Counted from the first letter of the stretch, positions 26,259 through 36,742 are shown. The stretch: DNA of 64,000 bases from Paenibacillus kobensis NBRC 15729 (GCF_004000825.1 NZ_BILZ01000006.1:62001-126000); one strand, 5' to 3'. A program made the numbers and translations. Notes: a model not told the origin generated them from the sequence alone.

Positions 26259-26822
26259 TTACAATCGATAAAATTCGTTCGCGCTGCCCGGCGCCACTTG
26301 AAGCTCATCCTTGCGCATGCCATCGCTCTTCTTGTTCAGCGCCGCGTCAATGAGCCATTCTGTAAAACCGGCAACCTTCATCGTACGTTGTTCTTCCAGA
26401 GAGAAGAACCCCGCCGCATCCACCTCGACGCCGTCCGGCACCGGTTCCCCGCTTATATACTCCATTTCGAACGCAATATATACATTATGCACACTGCGCG
26501 GCTGATCTCTCAGCGCTACAATGCCGACGACGCTGGATTGTACCCCGGTTTCTTCGAGAACTTCGCGGACGACCGTCTCGCCTATCGGCTCCAGTTGTTC
26601 GATATAACCGCCTGGAATAGTCCAATTGCCTTTACCCGGCTCTTGAGCTCTGCGTACGAGAAGTATTTGCCCGTTTCTTCGGACAAGCGCTCCGACGCCG
26701 ATGCTGTAATTGCCCCAATGCACCGCACCGCAGGCTTCGGCTGTACAAGCCCGCCTCTCCACGCCGTCGATGGTCCGTTTCTCCATCGGAGCTCCGCATG
26801 TTACGCAATAGTTGACCGACAT
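26259..26822 (-). CDS. NUDIX hydrolase with N-terminal zinc ribbon
   Basis: 187 residues. A CxxC...CxxxxC zinc-ribbon-like segment (CVTCG and CTAEACG, about 6-31) precedes the NUDIX fold. The NUDIX box is GGYIEQLEPIGETVVREVLEETG. Zinc-ribbon NUDIX proteins often hydrolyse NADH-like or nucleotide-diphosphate substrates, but specificity is open. The ATG at 26822 has AAAGGTGA upstream; one ten codons earlier lacks a site. Monocistronic. Confidence 0.85.
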   Translation of the reverse strand: MSVNYCVTCGAPMEKRTIDGVERRACTAEACGAVHWGNYSIGVGALVRRNGQILLVRRAQEPGKGNWTIPGGYIEQLEPIGETVVREVLEETGVQSSVVGIVALRDQPRSVHNVYIAFEMEYISGEPVPDGVEVDAAGFFSLEEQRTMKVAGFTEWLIDAALNKKSDGMRKDELQVAPGSANEFYRL

Positions 26823-26998
26823 CGCACTATCACCTTTCTGTTCGCTCATCAAGACGAGCCTATGAAATTTATCTTCCTATCATAGCTTGTCTGCGAAGAT
26901 GGTTACAAGGATCAATTGATATTCAAGAGACAGCGGGAACCGAATCAAGCCCGGTTGTCTTCGTGTACGAAGGCAATCGGGCTGTGGCTTCTACCCTA

Positions 26999-28450
26999 TT
27001 ACGAAGGAGTGACGGAAAGCAAATCCATAAAGAAATGGACCGGAACATGCTCCAGCGTCAGACGATCCTCGAAAATCCTTATAATCGCATCCGCCTGCGC
27101 TTCCGAATAATGGCCCCTCACATTAGTCTCGAACTTGCGCTGAAGGAGCGGAATGCCTTCTTCTCGTCTCCTTCGGTGTCCGATCGGATACTCGACTTCC
27201 ACCTTATCAGTAGCCGTTCCGTCTGTGAAACGGACTTGCACAGCGTTCGCAATCGACCTCTTCTTCTCATCCAGATAGTCTGCCGAATAGCGGACATCCT
27301 CTGAAGTCTTCATCTTGCTGCGAAGCAGATCGATTCGCGGGTCGCTTGCTGCAACATCCTCGTAATGATCCGCATTCAACTCGCCGTGGATAAGCGCGAT
27401 AGCGACCATATATTGCAGACAGTGGTCGCGGTCGGCAGGGTTGTGCAAAGGGCCGCGCTTGTCGATAATGCGGAGTGCCGATTCATGCGTCGTCAGTTCG
27501 ATCGTATCGATATCCGCCAGTCGGTCCTTCACTGCCGGATGCAGTTGAATGGCGCATTCAACTGCCGTCTGGCCATGGAACTCAGCCGGATAAGAGATTT
27601 TGAACAACACGTTCTCCATCACATAACTGCCAAGCTCCCGGCTGAGCGACACGGGCCGGCTTTTGAACAATACGTCTTGGAAGCCCCACATCGGCACGGT
27701 CAGAGCAGACGGATAGCCCATCTCTCCTTGCAGTGTCATCATAGCGAGCCGTACGGCCCGGCTCGTCGCATCGCCCGCCGCCCACGACTTGCGCGTTCCC
27801 GTATTAGGGGCATGACGGTAGGTCCGCAAGGAATGCCCGTCGAGCCAAGCATTCGACAACGCCGCGATAATATCGTCCTTCGTACCGCCGAACAGCCCTG
27901 TGACGACAGCCGTGGAAGCGATTTTGACGAGTATGACGTGGTCGAGACCGACGCGGTTGAAGCTGTTGTCAAGCGCCAGCACGCCTTGAATTTCATGGGC
28001 TTGAATCATTGCCGTCAGCACGTCGCGCATTAGCAGCGGCTGTTGTCCGGCAGCCGTTCTTGTTCTGCTAACATAATCAGCTGCTGCCAGAATCCCGCCC
28101 AGATTGTCGGAAGGATGCCCCCATTCTGCCGCCAGCCACGTGTCGTTATAATCGAGCCATCGAATCGCGCACCCGATGTTGAAGGCTGCGGAGACCGGAT
28201 CGAGCTCATAAGCTGTACCCGGCACTCGCGCTCCGTTCGGCACGACTGTACCAGGCACTACGGGACCGAGCAGCTTCGTGCAGGCCGGATACTGCAGCGC
28301 CAACAAGCCGCAGCCGAGCGTATCCATCAGACAATACCGGGCCGTCTCGAACGCTTCGCTGCTGCCCGCTTGACGCTGGACCGCGTAGTCTGCAAGCCGT
28401 ATCAGCAACCCGTCCGGCTCTGGGCGGTCCGCATGAATGAACGATGACAT
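26999..28450 (-). CDS. mmgE: 2-Methylcitrate dehydratase, MmgE/PrpD family
   Basis: 483 residues. It belongs to the MmgE/PrpD family, which dehydrates 2-methylcitrate to methylaconitate. Family features are [16 protein letters not shown] near the N-terminus, [29 protein letters not shown], and [15 protein letters not shown] in the middle. ATG with AAGGAGGTG upstream. Last gene of the mmg operon, 55 bases after mmgD. Downstream an imperfect hairpin (26946-26986) lacks a U-run. Confidence 0.92.
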   Translation of the reverse strand: MSSFIHADRPEPDGLLIRLADYAVQRQAGSSEAFETARYCLMDTLGCGLLALQYPACTKLLGPVVPGTVVPNGARVPGTAYELDPVSAAFNIGCAIRWLDYNDTWLAAEWGHPSDNLGGILAAADYVSRTRTAAGQQPLLMRDVLTAMIQAHEIQGVLALDNSFNRVGLDHVILVKIASTAVVTGLFGGTKDDIIAALSNAWLDGHSLRTYRHAPNTGTRKSWAAGDATSRAVRLAMMTLQGEMGYPSALTVPMWGFQDVLFKSRPVSLSRELGSYVMENVLFKISYPAEFHGQTAVECAIQLHPAVKDRLADIDTIELTTHESALRIIDKRGPLHNPADRDHCLQYMVAIALIHGELNADHYEDVAASDPRIDLLRSKMKTSEDVRYSADYLDEKKRSIANAVQVRFTDGTATDKVEVEYPIGHRRRREEGIPLLQRKFETNVRGHYSEAQADAIIRIFEDRLTLEHVPVHFFMDLLSVTPS

Positions 28451-28505
28451 ACGTGCACCTCCTTGATCATGGATCAACGGTCGTCTGTCATCTGCTCTTG
28501 CTCGC

Positions 28506-29624
28506 CTATATTCGTTCTTTCAATGGAATCCAAGGCTGCCGATCGCGTCCGACGTATTCGGCATTCGGTCGGATGAGCCGATTGCAGCTCCGCTGCTCGA
28601 CGATGTGGGCCGTCCATCCGCTCAGCCGCGAAATCACGAACAGCGGCGTGAACAGGTCGTTCGGAATGCCGAGCAACCGATATGCGGACGCGCTGTAAAA
28701 GTCCAAGTTCGGGAACAGCTTCTTCTTCCGCTGCATGACGAATTCGATCCGTTCCGAAATATCATATAGCTTCCAATCGTCCGCGAGTTCAGACAAGGCG
28801 CGCGACTGCTCCTTAATCAGATCGGACCGCGGATCGGACGTCATATAGACGCGGTGGCCGAATCCCATGATCAGGCGCTTCTGGAGAAGCATCTGCTGGA
28901 CGCCGGCTTCCGCCTCCTCCGCACTCGAGAATGCCCCGATCAGCTCCATTGCCGCTTCGTTCGCGCCGCCGTGCAGGTTGCCGCGAAGCGTTCCGATGCC
29001 CGTCGTCACCGCCGAATAGAAATCGGACTGCGTCGACGCCGTTACACGCGCCGCGAACGTAGACGCATTAAACTCATGCTCCGCGTACAGAGTCAGTGAT
29101 GTGTCAAGCGCATGCGCATGCTGTTTGCTAGGCTTGCGACCGTGCAGCAGCTGCAGAAAATGTTCGGCAACGGTGCCTTCCAGCTCGGTTCCAATCCGAA
29201 TTTTGTTCGTATGGTATTGCCGCCAATAGAGAATAATCGAAGCGCTGCAAGCAATGAGACGCTCCGCGATCTCGGCTGCACCGTAACCGTAGCCTTCGGG
29301 CTCCAGCGAGCCTAACGCCGAAATACCGGTGCGAAGCACATCCATCGGATGCGCCTCGGCGGGAAGCTTCTCCAATATCGCGCATAGATTGGCCGGCAGT
29401 CCCCGCTTCTTGTCCAGACGGGATTGGAACTGGAACAATTGGTCCTCATTCGGCAGCTCGCCGTACAGCAGCAAGTACGCAGTCTCTTCGAAGCTTCCGT
29501 AACGTGCCAAGTCTTGAATCGCATAGCCCCGGTATGACAGTCCTTTCCCCTTCTTGCCTACGGTCGAGATCGATGTCTGGCCGGCTACGACGTCGGCGAG
29601 TCCGCCTTCTTTCTTGAGCGTCAT
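28506..29624 (-). CDS. mmgD: 2-Methylcitrate synthase / citrate synthase
   Basis: 372 residues, the short Gram-positive citrate synthase type. Conserved blocks: [13 protein letters not shown], then [15 protein letters not shown] (active-site His) and [15 protein letters not shown] (second His and Arg). The catalytic Asp lies in [14 protein letters not shown]. In this operon it should condense propionyl-CoA with oxaloacetate. Its ATG directly follows the stop of the lyase gene (TAG-ATG), so translation is coupled. Confidence 0.92.
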   Translation of the reverse strand: MTLKKEGGLADVVAGQTSISTVGKKGKGLSYRGYAIQDLARYGSFEETAYLLLYGELPNEDQLFQFQSRLDKKRGLPANLCAILEKLPAEAHPMDVLRTGISALGSLEPEGYGYGAAEIAERLIACSASIILYWRQYHTNKIRIGTELEGTVAEHFLQLLHGRKPSKQHAHALDTSLTLYAEHEFNASTFAARVTASTQSDFYSAVTTGIGTLRGNLHGGANEAAMELIGAFSSAEEAEAGVQQMLLQKRLIMGFGHRVYMTSDPRSDLIKEQSRALSELADDWKLYDISERIEFVMQRKKKLFPNLDFYSASAYRLLGIPNDLFTPLFVISRLSGWTAHIVEQRSCNRLIRPNAEYVGRDRQPWIPLKERI

Positions 29625-30512
29625 CTAGTCCTCGCTCCTTTCCTGTCCGAACAATCGGTCAAGCTTCTGCTCGTAATCGAGATAGTGCAGTTGATCATAC
29701 AACTCTGCTCTCGTCTGCATCGTATCGACTACGGCTTGCTGCGTCCCTTGCTCCCTGATCGTCTGGTACACCCGCAGCGCGGCAGCGCTCATTGCGCGGA
29801 ATGCGGACAATGGATACAACGCAAGTCCGACACCCGCTTCGTGAAGCTGCGCCGCCGTGAACAGCGGAGTTCGGCCGAACTCCGTCAAGTTCGCCAACAC
29901 CGGCACCTTCACCGCATCGGCGAAGGCACGGTAATCCTCAAGCCGCGTGACCGCCTCGGGAAAAATCATATCGGCTCCTGCTTCGACGAAAGCGCAAGCC
30001 CGTTCAATCGCCGCTGCAAGACCTTCGACTGCTATAGCATCAGTACGCGCCATAATTACAAAATGGGGGTCTTCCCTCGCATCGACGGCTGCGCGAATCC
30101 GGTCTGTCATTTCGGATGTGCGGACGATGGCTTTGTTAGGGCGGTGTCCGCACCGTTTGGCCGACACTTGATCCTCAATATGAACGCCGGCCGCGCCGGC
30201 CTGGGTCAGCTGTCTAATCGTCCGCGCGATTTGGAAGGCGCCCCCGAAGCCGGTATCCGCATCCACGAGCACCGGCAGAGTTGTCGCATCCGTTATACGC
30301 CGGACGTCTTCGGCGCAGTCGTTAATCGTCGTAATGCCGAGATCCGGCAGACCAAAAGACGCATTGGCGATGCCTGCGCCCGAAATATACAAAGCCTTAA
30401 AGCCCGCGCTTTCCGCCAATATAGCCGCATACGCGTTAATAACGCCGGGCAGCTGCAGCGGCTGCTCCGCCTCGACCGCTTCGCGCAGCTTTTGGCCAGG
30501 TGATGACCTCAT
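29625..30512 (-). CDS. prpB: Methylisocitrate lyase
   Basis: 295 residues, PEP mutase/isocitrate lyase superfamily. Motifs: [28 protein letters not shown] (metal-binding Asp), the active-site loop [11 protein letters not shown] with the catalytic Cys, and [11 protein letters not shown]. It splits 2-methylisocitrate to pyruvate and succinate, ending the methylcitrate cycle. The ATG at 30512 has GGAGGTGG upstream; a frame start 11 codons earlier overlaps that site. The B. subtilis counterpart is yqiQ (mmgF). Confidence 0.92.
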   Translation of the reverse strand: MRSSPGQKLREAVEAEQPLQLPGVINAYAAILAESAGFKALYISGAGIANASFGLPDLGITTINDCAEDVRRITDATTLPVLVDADTGFGGAFQIARTIRQLTQAGAAGVHIEDQVSAKRCGHRPNKAIVRTSEMTDRIRAAVDAREDPHFVIMARTDAIAVEGLAAAIERACAFVEAGADMIFPEAVTRLEDYRAFADAVKVPVLANLTEFGRTPLFTAAQLHEAGVGLALYPLSAFRAMSAAALRVYQTIREQGTQQAVVDTMQTRAELYDQLHYLDYEQKLDRLFGQERSED

Positions 30513-30551
30513 CGCTACCACCTCCACCGCGCATTCATAAAACATCCGCTG

Positions 30552-31724
30552 TTATCGAAGAAGTTGATTGCCTATAACAATCCGATGAATTTCGTTCGTC
30601 CCTTCGTAGATTTGCGTCACCTTCGCATCGCGGAACAGCCGCTGCGCAGGATACGGCCGTGCGTACCCTTCCCTCCCGAGCAGCCGGACCGCCGCGCCTG
30701 AAGTTTCGACAGCCGTATCGGAGGCGAACAGCTTGGCGGCAGAAGCTTCCTTCGTGCATGCTCTTCCGGTCTGGCGCAAATACGCTGCGCGGTAGACGAG
30801 CAATCTCGCCGCTTCTACGCGTGCTGTCAGTTCTGAGAGTTCCACCAGTTCCGACGCGCGTCTTCCTCGACCCGCGAGCACCGATTTTTTTGCGCTGCCT
30901 GCAGCACGGCCCGGCCGCGTCAGCAGGCCTTCCTCCAACAGCCGCAGCGCCGCTTCCGCAATGCCGAGCGCTTGGGCAGCTATCCCGATTCGGCCGCCGT
31001 CAAGCGCCCCCATCGCGATAGCGAAGCCTTCGCCTTCCGCGCCAAGCCGCTGCGCCTCCGGCACAACGACACCGTCGAACGACAGCTCGCAGGTGTTCGA
31101 GCCGTGTAGTCCCATCTTTCTTTCTTTGCGCCCGATACTAAGACCCGGCATCCCCTGTTCAATGAGAAATGCGGTAATGCCGCGCGAACCTTTCGATGGA
31201 TCGGTCACCGCGAACGTCACGTAGAGCTGCGCAGCACCGGCATTCGTAATGAACAGCTTCGAGCCGTTCAGCACATATTGACCGTCCTTATGCACAGCGG
31301 TCGTTCGAATCGCCGCCGCATCGGAGCCGGCTTGTGGCTCTGTTAATGCAAATGCGCCCAGCCACTGGCCGGAAGCCAGCTTGCGGACGTAGTGCTCCCT
31401 TTGCTCCTCTGTTCCATTCTTTAATACGGGGAGCGTGCCGACGGATGTATGGACGGACAGGATAACGCCGACGGCCGCGCTTATTTGGGACAGTTCCTGG
31501 ATGGCTGCAATATACGATATAAAATCAGACCCTGCGCCGCCCCACTGCTTCGGAACCGGAATGCCCATCCATCCCAGCTTCGCCATTCGCTTCACGATTT
31601 CCGAAGGGAAAGAGCTTTCCCCGTCCGCCTCCATGAGCGGTACGGCTGCGGCCAGCTCCGTCTCCGCAAAATGCTGAACCGACTGCCTGAACGTCTCTTG
31701 CTGCGCCGTGAACCGAAGTTCCAC
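30552..31724 (-). CDS. mmgC: Acyl-CoA dehydrogenase (MmgC-like)
   Basis: About 390 residues, full-length acyl-CoA dehydrogenase. Visible features: LTEPQAGSDAAAIRTTA (FAD/substrate region), FITNAGAAQLYVTFA, GLHGSNTCELSFD, GRIGIAAQALGIAEAAL and the catalytic-Glu region RDAKVTQIYEGTNEIHRIVI. It oxidises short-chain acyl-CoA. GTG at 31724 follows AAAAGGGGGGAGGG closely; an earlier ATG lies inside that stretch. A visible oddity is the Arg/Gly/Lys-rich insertion around GRAAGSAKKSVLAGRGRR (near 285-305). Confidence 0.9.
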   Translation of the reverse strand: MELRFTAQQETFRQSVQHFAETELAAAVPLMEADGESSFPSEIVKRMAKLGWMGIPVPKQWGGAGSDFISYIAAIQELSQISAAVGVILSVHTSVGTLPVLKNGTEEQREHYVRKLASGQWLGAFALTEPQAGSDAAAIRTTAVHKDGQYVLNGSKLFITNAGAAQLYVTFAVTDPSKGSRGITAFLIEQGMPGLSIGRKERKMGLHGSNTCELSFDGVVVPEAQRLGAEGEGFAIAMGALDGGRIGIAAQALGIAEAALRLLEEGLLTRPGRAAGSAKKSVLAGRGRRASELVELSELTARVEAARLLVYRAAYLRQTGRACTKEASAAKLFASDTAVETSGAAVRLLGREGYARPYPAQRLFRDAKVTQIYEGTNEIHRIVIGNQLLR

Positions 31725-31759
31725 CGCCCTCCCCCCTTTTGGGTGAACAATGAACAACG

Positions 31760-32620
31760 TTACTGACTCTCATACTGGTAAAATCCGCGGCCGCACTTCT
31801 TGCCAAGCCACCCGGCTTTCACGTACAGGCGCAGCAGCGGACACGGACGGTATTTGCTGTCGCCGAAGCCGTCGTGCAATGTTTCCATAATAGACAGACA
31901 AGTATCCAGCCCGATCAGATCGGCCAGCGCAAGCGGGCCCATCGGATGATTCATCCCCAGCCGCATAATACCGTCTACCGTCTCCGGCGATGCAACTCCT
32001 TCGTAAACAGCGTAAACCGCTTCGTTGATCATCGGCATCAGGACACGGTTTGAGACAAAGCCCGGATAGTCGCGTACGGCGAGCGGTGTTTTGCCAAGTG
32101 ACACCGCTAATGCCTCGACCTGACCGAATGTGTCGTCCGAAGTCGCCAGCCCGCGAATGATTTCCACGAGCGGCATTAGCGGCACCGGATTCATGAAATG
32201 CATGCCAATCACATTTTCCGGACGACGGGTTACCGCAGCGATCTCTGTAATCGATAGAGATGACGTATTCGTTGCCAAAATAACGCCTGCCGCACAGCGC
32301 GCATCCAACGTTCGGAACAGCGCTTGCTTCACCGTCATCACTTCCGGCGCGGCTTCGATCACGAACTCCGCCTGCTCTGCGGCCTCTTCGAGCGAGGCCG
32401 AACAGGTTAAGCGCGACTGCGCCTGTTCAAGCTCGCCGGAAGATATTTTGCCTTTCGCTGCCGACTTCGCCAAACCCGTCCGGATCGCAGCCGCACCGCG
32501 CTCCAGAGATGCATCATTAATGTCGACTAGAATGACCGACCGGCCGCTTTGCAGCAGCGTCTGAGCGATACCGCTGCCCATTTGTCCCGCACCTGCCACT
32601 AACGTTAGCTGCGCATTCAT
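31760..32620 (-). CDS. mmgB: 3-Hydroxybutyryl-CoA dehydrogenase
   Basis: 286 residues. N-terminal NAD site VAGAGQMGSGIAQTL. The 3-hydroxyacyl-CoA dehydrogenase signature region includes ATNTSSLSITEIA, then GMHFMNPVPLMPLVEI (catalytic His) and DYPGFVSNRVLMPMINEA. It oxidises 3-hydroxyacyl-CoA to 3-ketoacyl-CoA. ATG with GAGGAGG upstream. Sits between the thiolase and the acyl-CoA dehydrogenase genes, 62 and 35 bases apart. Confidence 0.93.
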   Translation of the reverse strand: MNAQLTLVAGAGQMGSGIAQTLLQSGRSVILVDINDASLERGAAAIRTGLAKSAAKGKISSGELEQAQSRLTCSASLEEAAEQAEFVIEAAPEVMTVKQALFRTLDARCAAGVILATNTSSLSITEIAAVTRRPENVIGMHFMNPVPLMPLVEIIRGLATSDDTFGQVEALAVSLGKTPLAVRDYPGFVSNRVLMPMINEAVYAVYEGVASPETVDGIMRLGMNHPMGPLALADLIGLDTCLSIMETLHDGFGDSKYRPCPLLRLYVKAGWLGKKCGRGFYQYESQ

Positions 32621-32682
32621 ATGTCCTTCCTCCTCTGAAGGCGCGTTTTCTTTAAATTTGCAAAATGGGAAACGATGTCCGG

Positions 32683-33861
32683 CTAGCCGTCTACGCGAAT
32701 CAGGATCGCATCACCTTGCCCCCCGCCGCTGCATATTGCAGCAATGCCGAGTCCGCCGCCTCTTCGCCGCAATTCCTTCACAAGCGTCAGCACGATCCGA
32801 GCGCCGCTAGCGCCGATCGGATGGCCAAGCGCGATGGCACCGCCGTTCACGTTGACTTTGTCTCCCTCCCAGTTCAGCAGCTTGCCGCACGTCAACACGA
32901 CCGCAGCGAACGCTTCGTTCACTTCGAACAAATCGATGTCTTCTACTCGGGTACCCGTCTGCTGCAGCAGCTTGCGGATCGCATACGCTGGCGCTTCCGC
33001 CAACTGGTGCGGCTCCAAGCTGACGGAGGCATGACCGGCGATCTTAGCCCACGGTTCATGTCCGCCGTTCTTCGCTGCGGCCTCCGACAGTAGCAACAGT
33101 GCGGCAGCTCCGTCATTCACGCCAGGCGCATTGCCTGCCGTAATCGTCCCTGTACCGTCCCAGCCCGCAATTGGCCGCAGCTTCGCCAGCTTCTCGATAC
33201 TCGTATCGTGCCGCGGACACTCATCCGCCGTTATCACAACCGATTCCGATAACGAATAGGGCACGATTTCATCCGCGAATCGGCCGGTTTGCGCGGCGTT
33301 TACCGCAAGCGTATGACTGCGCAGCGCCCACTCATCCTGTTCTTGCCGGCTGATGCCGTACTGCTGAGCCGTCCGGTTGCCATGCGCTGCCATCGGCACA
33401 CCGTCGAATGCGCATAACAATCCGTCATACAGCATGAGATCGATCAGCTCCGTATTGCCCATTCGGCTGCCCCACCTCGCAGAACGCGCGCCGTAGGGAG
33501 CCCCCGACATGCTTTCCATCCCGCCTGCGATTACGATCCCGGCATCCCCGGCGCGAATGGTGCTGTCCGCTACCGCAACCGCGCGCAACCCGGATGCGCA
33601 CACCTTGTTCAACGTATCGGACGGAATGCTCCATGGAATTCCGGCTTCTACAGCCGCTTGCCTCGAAGGAATTTGTCCTGCGCCAGCCTGAATGCCCATC
33701 CCCATCCACACCTGTTCGACTTGCGCGCCAGCGATGCCGCCGGACCGCAGCGCACCTTGGATTGCCGCAGCCCCGAGCTGTACAGCCTTCACTTCTTTGA
33801 ACACGCCGCCGAGCTTACCGATCGCCGTCCTTGCTCCGCCGACGATGACCGTACCGCCCAT
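32683..33861 (-). CDS. mmgA: Acetyl-CoA C-acetyltransferase (thiolase)
   Basis: 392 residues. Thiolase marks: active-site Cys in [14 protein letters not shown] (near 88), [12 protein letters not shown], the His in [20 protein letters not shown] and the C-terminal [12 protein letters not shown] with the second Cys. It cleaves 3-ketoacyl-CoA. The ATG at 33861 has AAGGAGG eight bases upstream; a frame start 34 codons earlier runs into the preceding gene and is rejected. Confidence 0.93.
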   Translation of the reverse strand: MGGTVIVGGARTAIGKLGGVFKEVKAVQLGAAAIQGALRSGGIAGAQVEQVWMGMGIQAGAGQIPSRQAAVEAGIPWSIPSDTLNKVCASGLRAVAVADSTIRAGDAGIVIAGGMESMSGAPYGARSARWGSRMGNTELIDLMLYDGLLCAFDGVPMAAHGNRTAQQYGISRQEQDEWALRSHTLAVNAAQTGRFADEIVPYSLSESVVITADECPRHDTSIEKLAKLRPIAGWDGTGTITAGNAPGVNDGAAALLLLSEAAAKNGGHEPWAKIAGHASVSLEPHQLAEAPAYAIRKLLQQTGTRVEDIDLFEVNEAFAAVVLTCGKLLNWEGDKVNVNGGAIALGHPIGASGARIVLTLVKELRRRGGGLGIAAICSGGGQGDAILIRVDG

Positions 33862-33877
33862 TTGCAGAACCTCCTTC

Positions 33878-35026
33878 CTACCTTTGCGGTTTGGGCTTGT
33901 TCTGCTGTGGCGCAATGTGATCCATACCGCCGACGGCAATTGCCGTCTCGATGCATTTCGCATCCCGCAGCAGCCGCTCCAGCTTATACTCGCGCATATA
34001 ACCGTAGCCGCCCATAATTTGTACCCCTTCTAATGCTGCGCGTACGGCTGAATCCGCCGCATAGTTCCGTGCAAGCGCCGCCTCATGTTCCCCGCTGGCT
34101 CCTTCATCAAGCCGCCAAGCCGCCTGATAAGTCAGCCAGCGCGACGCTTCGATCGCAACGGACATATCCGCAAGCTTGAACAAAATGCTTTGCTGCCGCC
34201 CAATCGGGGCACCGAACTGTTTGCGTTCTTTCGCATAGGCGGTGGCAGCATCCAGCGCTCCCTGCGCTACGCCAACCGATTGTGCGGCTGCGCTAAGCAT
34301 CCCGGCAGTCGCAATGGGCTGCACCATTTCGCGGGCGCGCCCATCCCGGCCTAGCGTATGGCTGGCCGGTACTCGGCACTCGGATAACGACAGCTCCCCC
34401 GTTGCGAACGAACGAAGTCCAAGCTTATGGATCCTTTTTCCAATCGTAAGACCGTCAGTGTTCCGATTGATCCAAGCCGCTTGCAGTCTGCGCGATTGAC
34501 GGGAAGCTGCGAAGAGCAGATAGCCGTCCGCCTCACCGGCATTGACGACGAACGGATGTGTTCCTTCCAGACTGAAGCCCTCATCGTTCTCGTCAACCGC
34601 ATACAGCTGCTGATCAATTGGCAATAGGCCGGGTGGTCGAGCCATCTCCAATAAGCCTGCCCCTGCCAAGCTGGCTCCCGAAGCGAATGGCACGAGCAGC
34701 TGCTCTCGGATCGCATCGCTGCCATAGCGGTACAACGGCCATACGGCGAACGAGGTATGTGCCGCAAGTGCAGAAGCTGTCGAGGCACATACGCGAGACA
34801 GCTCCTCCAAGACGATGGCATAAGCCAACCATCCGCCGCCGGAGCCCCCGTACCGTTCCGGAACCGGAATGCCGGTGAGCCCAAGCGCCGCCATCTTCGC
34901 GAACAAGGGACGATCGAACCGCTCCTCCTCATCTCTTCCCGACGCGCCAGGCGCAACTTCCGCCTCGGCAAACTCCCGAACGACCGACCGCAGCATTTCC
35001 AGCTCCTCCGGCAGTTCGAAACGCAT
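33878..35026 (-). CDS. Second acyl-CoA dehydrogenase, first gene of the mmg operon
   Basis: 382 residues, acyl-CoA dehydrogenase fold but more divergent than MmgC. The usual TEPxAGSD segment is reduced to [10 protein letters not shown], and the loop after it differs. [41 protein letters not shown] and [19 protein letters not shown] are typical. The region where the catalytic Glu is expected reads [12 protein letters not shown], so acyl specificity or activity may differ. ATG with GGGAGGGAG upstream. B. subtilis mmg has only one such gene, so this is an extra member. Confidence 0.85.
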   Translation of the reverse strand: MRFELPEELEMLRSVVREFAEAEVAPGASGRDEEERFDRPLFAKMAALGLTGIPVPERYGGSGGGWLAYAIVLEELSRVCASTASALAAHTSFAVWPLYRYGSDAIREQLLVPFASGASLAGAGLLEMARPPGLLPIDQQLYAVDENDEGFSLEGTHPFVVNAGEADGYLLFAASRQSRRLQAAWINRNTDGLTIGKRIHKLGLRSFATGELSLSECRVPASHTLGRDGRAREMVQPIATAGMLSAAAQSVGVAQGALDAATAYAKERKQFGAPIGRQQSILFKLADMSVAIEASRWLTYQAAWRLDEGASGEHEAALARNYAADSAVRAALEGVQIMGGYGYMREYKLERLLRDAKCIETAIAVGGMDHIAPQQNKPKPQR

Positions 35027-35206
35027 GCTTCTCCCTCCCTGATCGAGCTTTACGCCGGACCCGCCCGAACGAACGGAGTACGAACTCGGACAAGGTTCGA
35101 CGGTATCCGTGGATACCCATGTATATGAGCTAGAAGACGTCCCAAATCACAATTTTCCACGCTCTTGTTAGAGGGACGCTGGCATCTGCTGTATTGGTGC
35201 ATGTTA

Positions 35207-35337
35207 CATCACTTTCTGTGTCACACCAGCACGGCCACCAAACTCATCGGCGCTCTTGCATCACTTTCTGTGTCACACCAGCACGGTTCCCCCACTCAGC
35301 GGCGCTCTTACATCACTTTCTGTGTCAAACCAGGTTG
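35207..35337. repeat. 52-bp tandem repeat, about 2.5 copies
   Basis: The unit starts CATCACTTTCTGTGTCACAC at 35207, 35259 and 35311, exactly 52 bases apart. The third copy diverges after CTGTGTCAAACCAGG. Each unit contains TGTGACACA (minus strand), a small palindrome, and ends in GGCGCTCTT(G/A). It fills the region between the HesB-like gene's terminator and the mmg operon start. With the rest of 35027-35397 no gene is seen. Confidence 0.85.
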
Positions 35338-35340
35338 TAC

Positions 35341-35381
35341 AAAAAAATACACCCCCGGAATCTATCATTCCAGAGGTGTAT
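35341..35381 (-). terminator. Terminator of the HesB-like gene
   Basis: Stem ATACACC/GGTGTAT extended by GGAAT/ATTCC over a short loop, followed on the minus strand by a seven-base U-run. It lies 17 bases past the stop. Confidence 0.8.
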
Positions 35382-35397
35382 CTGCCGTTTACGTTCA

Positions 35398-35685
35398 TTA
35401 TACGACGGCAAAGCCGACGCCTTCTTGGTTCGCCTCGAATTGCAGCACTAAATCTTTGTTGTCTAAATACCAGAGCTGGTCATCAAGCATATAAAACTCG
35501 ATCCCCTCGCTTACGTGGCAAAGTCGCGGAGCGTTCGAGGATTCCTTCGTAATGCCGAGCGACATGCCGGGCTGTACGCTGCCGCATCCGCCTAACCGGA
35601 CAAAAATATGCATCTGGTCGCCGGGCTCCAGCGCCATCTCTTCGATATACCAGCGCGCAACAGCAGCCTCTACCTTAATTTTCAT
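35398..35685 (-). CDS. HesB/YneR-like protein
   Basis: 95 residues, the size of the HesB/IscA/YneR family. The core VRLGGCGSVQPGMSLGI resembles the LRxGGCSG segment of A-type iron-sulfur proteins. The other two conserved cysteines of IscA (C-terminal CGC) are absent, as in the YneR branch, so classical Fe-S scaffolding is doubtful. ATG with GGGAGAG upstream. Monocistronic. Confidence 0.7.
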   Translation of the reverse strand: MKIKVEAAVARWYIEEMALEPGDQMHIFVRLGGCGSVQPGMSLGITKESSNAPRLCHVSEGIEFYMLDDQLWYLDNKDLVLQFEANQEGVGFAVV

Positions 35686-35826
35686 CGCTCTTCTCTCCCA
35701 TGCGAAGTAATCATTTCTGTTCCTCCATCGTATCGTGACGAGCCGATTATCGCAATACCGCAATTACTGTAACCTTTCAATCCTGCATACAATTCAGTAA
35801 AGACCGCCACGAAAGGAATGTTAACA

Positions 35827-36630
35827 TTGAACATACAACCTCACCGAAATCAGCCGATGCCTGTCCCGTTTCCCCCTTCCCCTGGTAAAATACAACCTCT
35901 AACGTTCGTACTCGTACACGGAGCATGGGCCGATGCAAGCTTCTGGGACCGGGTTGCTGCCGAACTGCGACGAATGGGCCACGCCGTGCATTCGCCTGAA
36001 TATCCCGGGCATGGCGGCGATCCGAACACGAATGTCACCCATTCGATGTTGAGCCGATCCGTTGCCGACTACATCGTCTCGCACGGCTTGCGCGATATCG
36101 TGCTTGCCGGTCACAGCTTCGGCGGTACAATCGTGCAGAAAACAGCGGAGCTTGTGCCGGACCGGCTGAAACGGCTTGTGTTCATGAACGCCTTCGTATT
36201 GAAAGACGGCGAAAGTGCAAGCGAAGAGTTTCCGCCTCAAGCCCAGTCCTTCTTTGAGCAGCTTCGAGCAAGTTCCAGCAATGATACGATTATGCTCCCG
36301 TTCCCGTTCTACCGGGATGCGTTCGCCAATCTGGCCAGCCTGGAACAAGCGCGCTGGATGCACGAACGGATTCAGCCGGAGCCGGCGAAGCCGCTATACG
36401 AGAAACTAGATTTAAAAACATTTTACAAATTGACGACGCCCAAGAGCTATCTCTACTTAACCGAGGATAATGTCATGCCGCAAGGCCAACCCAATTATGG
36501 CTGGCATCCGCATATGTCGAGCCGACTCGGTTTATTCCGTCTATTGAAATCGCCTGGCGACCATATGACATTCGTCTACACACATCCGCAATGGATTGCC
36601 TGGAGGCTATATGAGGCTGGGCGAGATTAG
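35827..36630 (+). CDS. Alpha/beta hydrolase
   Basis: About 267 residues. The oxyanion segment is FVLVHGAWADASFWDRVA. The nucleophile elbow is LAGHSFGGTIVQ (Ser) and the catalytic His is near the end in KSPGDHMTFVYTHP. The layout resembles the esterase/hydroxynitrile-lyase-like group (small, no lid insertion). Substrate unknown. TTG at 35827 has AAAGGA nine bases upstream; the ATG at 35818 touches that site and is less likely. Monocistronic. Confidence 0.8.
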   Translation: MNIQPHRNQPMPVPFPPSPGKIQPLTFVLVHGAWADASFWDRVAAELRRMGHAVHSPEYPGHGGDPNTNVTHSMLSRSVADYIVSHGLRDIVLAGHSFGGTIVQKTAELVPDRLKRLVFMNAFVLKDGESASEEFPPQAQSFFEQLRASSSNDTIMLPFPFYRDAFANLASLEQARWMHERIQPEPAKPLYEKLDLKTFYKLTTPKSYLYLTEDNVMPQGQPNYGWHPHMSSRLGLFRLLKSPGDHMTFVYTHPQWIAWRLYEAGRD

Positions 36631-36631
36631 T

Positions 36632-36716
36632 ATAAAAAAGCAGTCGGATGCATTTCCATCCGACGGCTGCAAAACAAAAAAGCCGGAAGAGTCAGCGTTC
36701 GCCACTCTTCCAGCTT
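36632..36716 (-). terminator. Tandem terminators of the ABC exporter operon
   Basis: Two hairpins with minus-strand U-runs. One is AAAGC-GGAAGAGT/ACTCTTCC-GCTTT (36679-36716), followed by TTTTTTGTTTT. The other is GCAG-TCGGATG/CATCCGA-CTGC (36640-36670), followed by TTTTTTAT. The hydrolase gene on the other strand has no U-run of its own here. Confidence 0.75.
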
Positions 36717-36742
36717 TATCCGGTTACTAGGTGCGTTAACGA

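Noticed and set aside
26946-26986. Hairpin after mmgE as a terminator
   Set aside because: The stem is imperfect and has no U-run on the minus strand.
29685-30503. 272-codon plus-strand frame
   Set aside because: Antisense to the methylisocitrate lyase gene, which has all family motifs; a by-product of GC-rich codons.
33862-33963. N-terminal extension of the thiolase
   Set aside because: It overlaps the end of the preceding acyl-CoA dehydrogenase gene, and AAGGAGG supports the ATG at 33861.
35027-35200. Sigma-E promoter for the mmg operon
   Set aside because: CATATACA-like bases occur near 35120, but no matching -35 at proper distance was found.
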